Origin: Chrysomallon squamiferum
Lineage: Eukaryota > Mollusca > Gastropoda > Neomphalida > Peltospiridae
Assembly (NCBI GenBank): GCA_012295275.1
Contig: CM022671.1
Location: forward strand, 7,395,227-7,459,226
Reading direction: 5' to 3'
Length of the DNA stretch: 64,000 nt
The notes under the pieces were generated by a model. The model saw only the letters and a program-made list of their open reading frames with translations, made no database searches and was not told the DNA's origin. Of the stretch, positions 63,801 through 64,000 are shown piece by piece. How positions within the stretch are numbered: position 1 is the stretch's first letter; every line of letters starts with the position of its first letter. A program made the position numbers and the translations under genes.

Positions 63801-63888
63801 TTCAATCTAATTTTTCAGGGAAATCCAATACCTGTAGATGATCTGTTTGTTGCTGTAAAAACATGTGAGGCATATCATAAAGAAAGAG
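57691..63888 (+). CDS. B3GLCT: Beta-1,3-glucosyltransferase B3GLCT, N-terminal part (gene continues past window)
   Basis: Nine coding exons: 57691-57736, 58639-58713, 59233-59348, 60226-60305, 61545-61653, 61922-62061, 62654-62717, 63229-63348 and 63819-63888. They join in frame to 273 residues and end in a donor mid-codon, so the gene continues to the right. The human protein is about 498 residues, so roughly the N-terminal 55 percent is here. A hydrophobic N-terminal segment (about residues 9-22, FIVVLIAYYILLTK) serves as signal or anchor. Family hallmarks recognised include KDIVFIVLSQSNSYHEKRNE, AWMFFCEEETRI and the later DKRLKTYKPEIDFVIDPKHELA. The GT31 catalytic domain and any C-terminal ER-retention signal lie mostly or wholly outside the window. 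Known role: in the ER it adds glucose in beta-1,3 linkage to O-fucose on thrombospondin type 1 repeats, after POFUT2. Start chosen because it is the first ATG and gives the signal-anchor segment. Confidence 0.93.
58430..58471. repeat. (GT)n microsatellite
   Basis: GT run with one TTT interruption, in B3GLCT intron 1. Confidence 0.9.
60812..60858. repeat. (CAA)n-(TAA)n microsatellite
   Basis: CAA repeats passing into TAA repeats in B3GLCT intron 4. Confidence 0.95.
63666..63705. repeat. (TTTA)n microsatellite
   Basis: About nine TTTA units in B3GLCT intron 8. Confidence 0.9.
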
Positions 63889-64000
63889 GTAACAGTTTAA
63901 AATAAAACAACATCTACCAGTTTTAGAAAAAACCATAATCAGTTACTGGTATATTGAAATGTGTTAGTCATTCATTCATATATTCAGTAAGTCTGTTATT

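Overview
The window is animal nuclear DNA: very AT-rich, with intron-split genes whose GT-AG junctions I followed exon by exon, long homopolymer and microsatellite tracts, and many old transposon and SINE fragments. The protein set is bilaterian. A short-repeat fragment near 21.3 kb resembles a SINE common in molluscan genomes, so a mollusc (perhaps a gastropod) is my best guess. That assignment is an inference.

Layout. (1) 239-2554, + strand: the last six coding exons of an ADAMTS9/ADAMTS20/GON-1-type metalloprotease gene, covering essentially the whole C-terminal GON domain. (2) 2555-11330: about 8.8 kb without a supportable gene, holding a three-copy tandem repeat, microsatellites and a tRNA-like SINE pair. 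(3) 12132-32711, + strand: a complete gene for GANP/MCM3AP, the TREX-2 scaffold, in 27 coding exons. Exon lengths keep frame throughout and predict 1923 residues: FG-repeat region, RRM, SAC3 domain, Sus1/ENY2-binding region, acetyltransferase-like half and acidic tail. (4) 32712-37656: repeat-rich intergenic DNA that begins with decayed copies of the GANP C-terminal module. (5) 37657-38445, - strand: an intronless 262-residue gene I do not recognise. (6) 38446-43989: intergenic, with a 341-bp tandem duplication. (7) 43990-57580, - strand: a complete 19-exon gene for a 706-residue protein with a degenerate TBC-like domain, a long charged coiled coil and a C-terminal conserved region; I cannot name it. 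(8) 57691 to past the window end, + strand: the first nine coding exons (273 residues) of B3GLCT, the ER beta-1,3-glucosyltransferase. Its start codon lies 110 bp from that of the TBC-like gene, head to head.

The genes do not form a unit. The one biochemical link is that B3GLCT extends O-fucose on thrombospondin type 1 repeats, and ADAMTS9/20-type proteases are known carriers of such repeats. The most interesting local structure is in repeats: two minisatellites in GANP introns are built from units that each carry a copy of the neighbouring splice site (one 5', one 3'); GANP C-terminal modules run on as fossils past the stop codon; and three intron fragments resemble the ends of mammalian Tigger1 DNA transposons.
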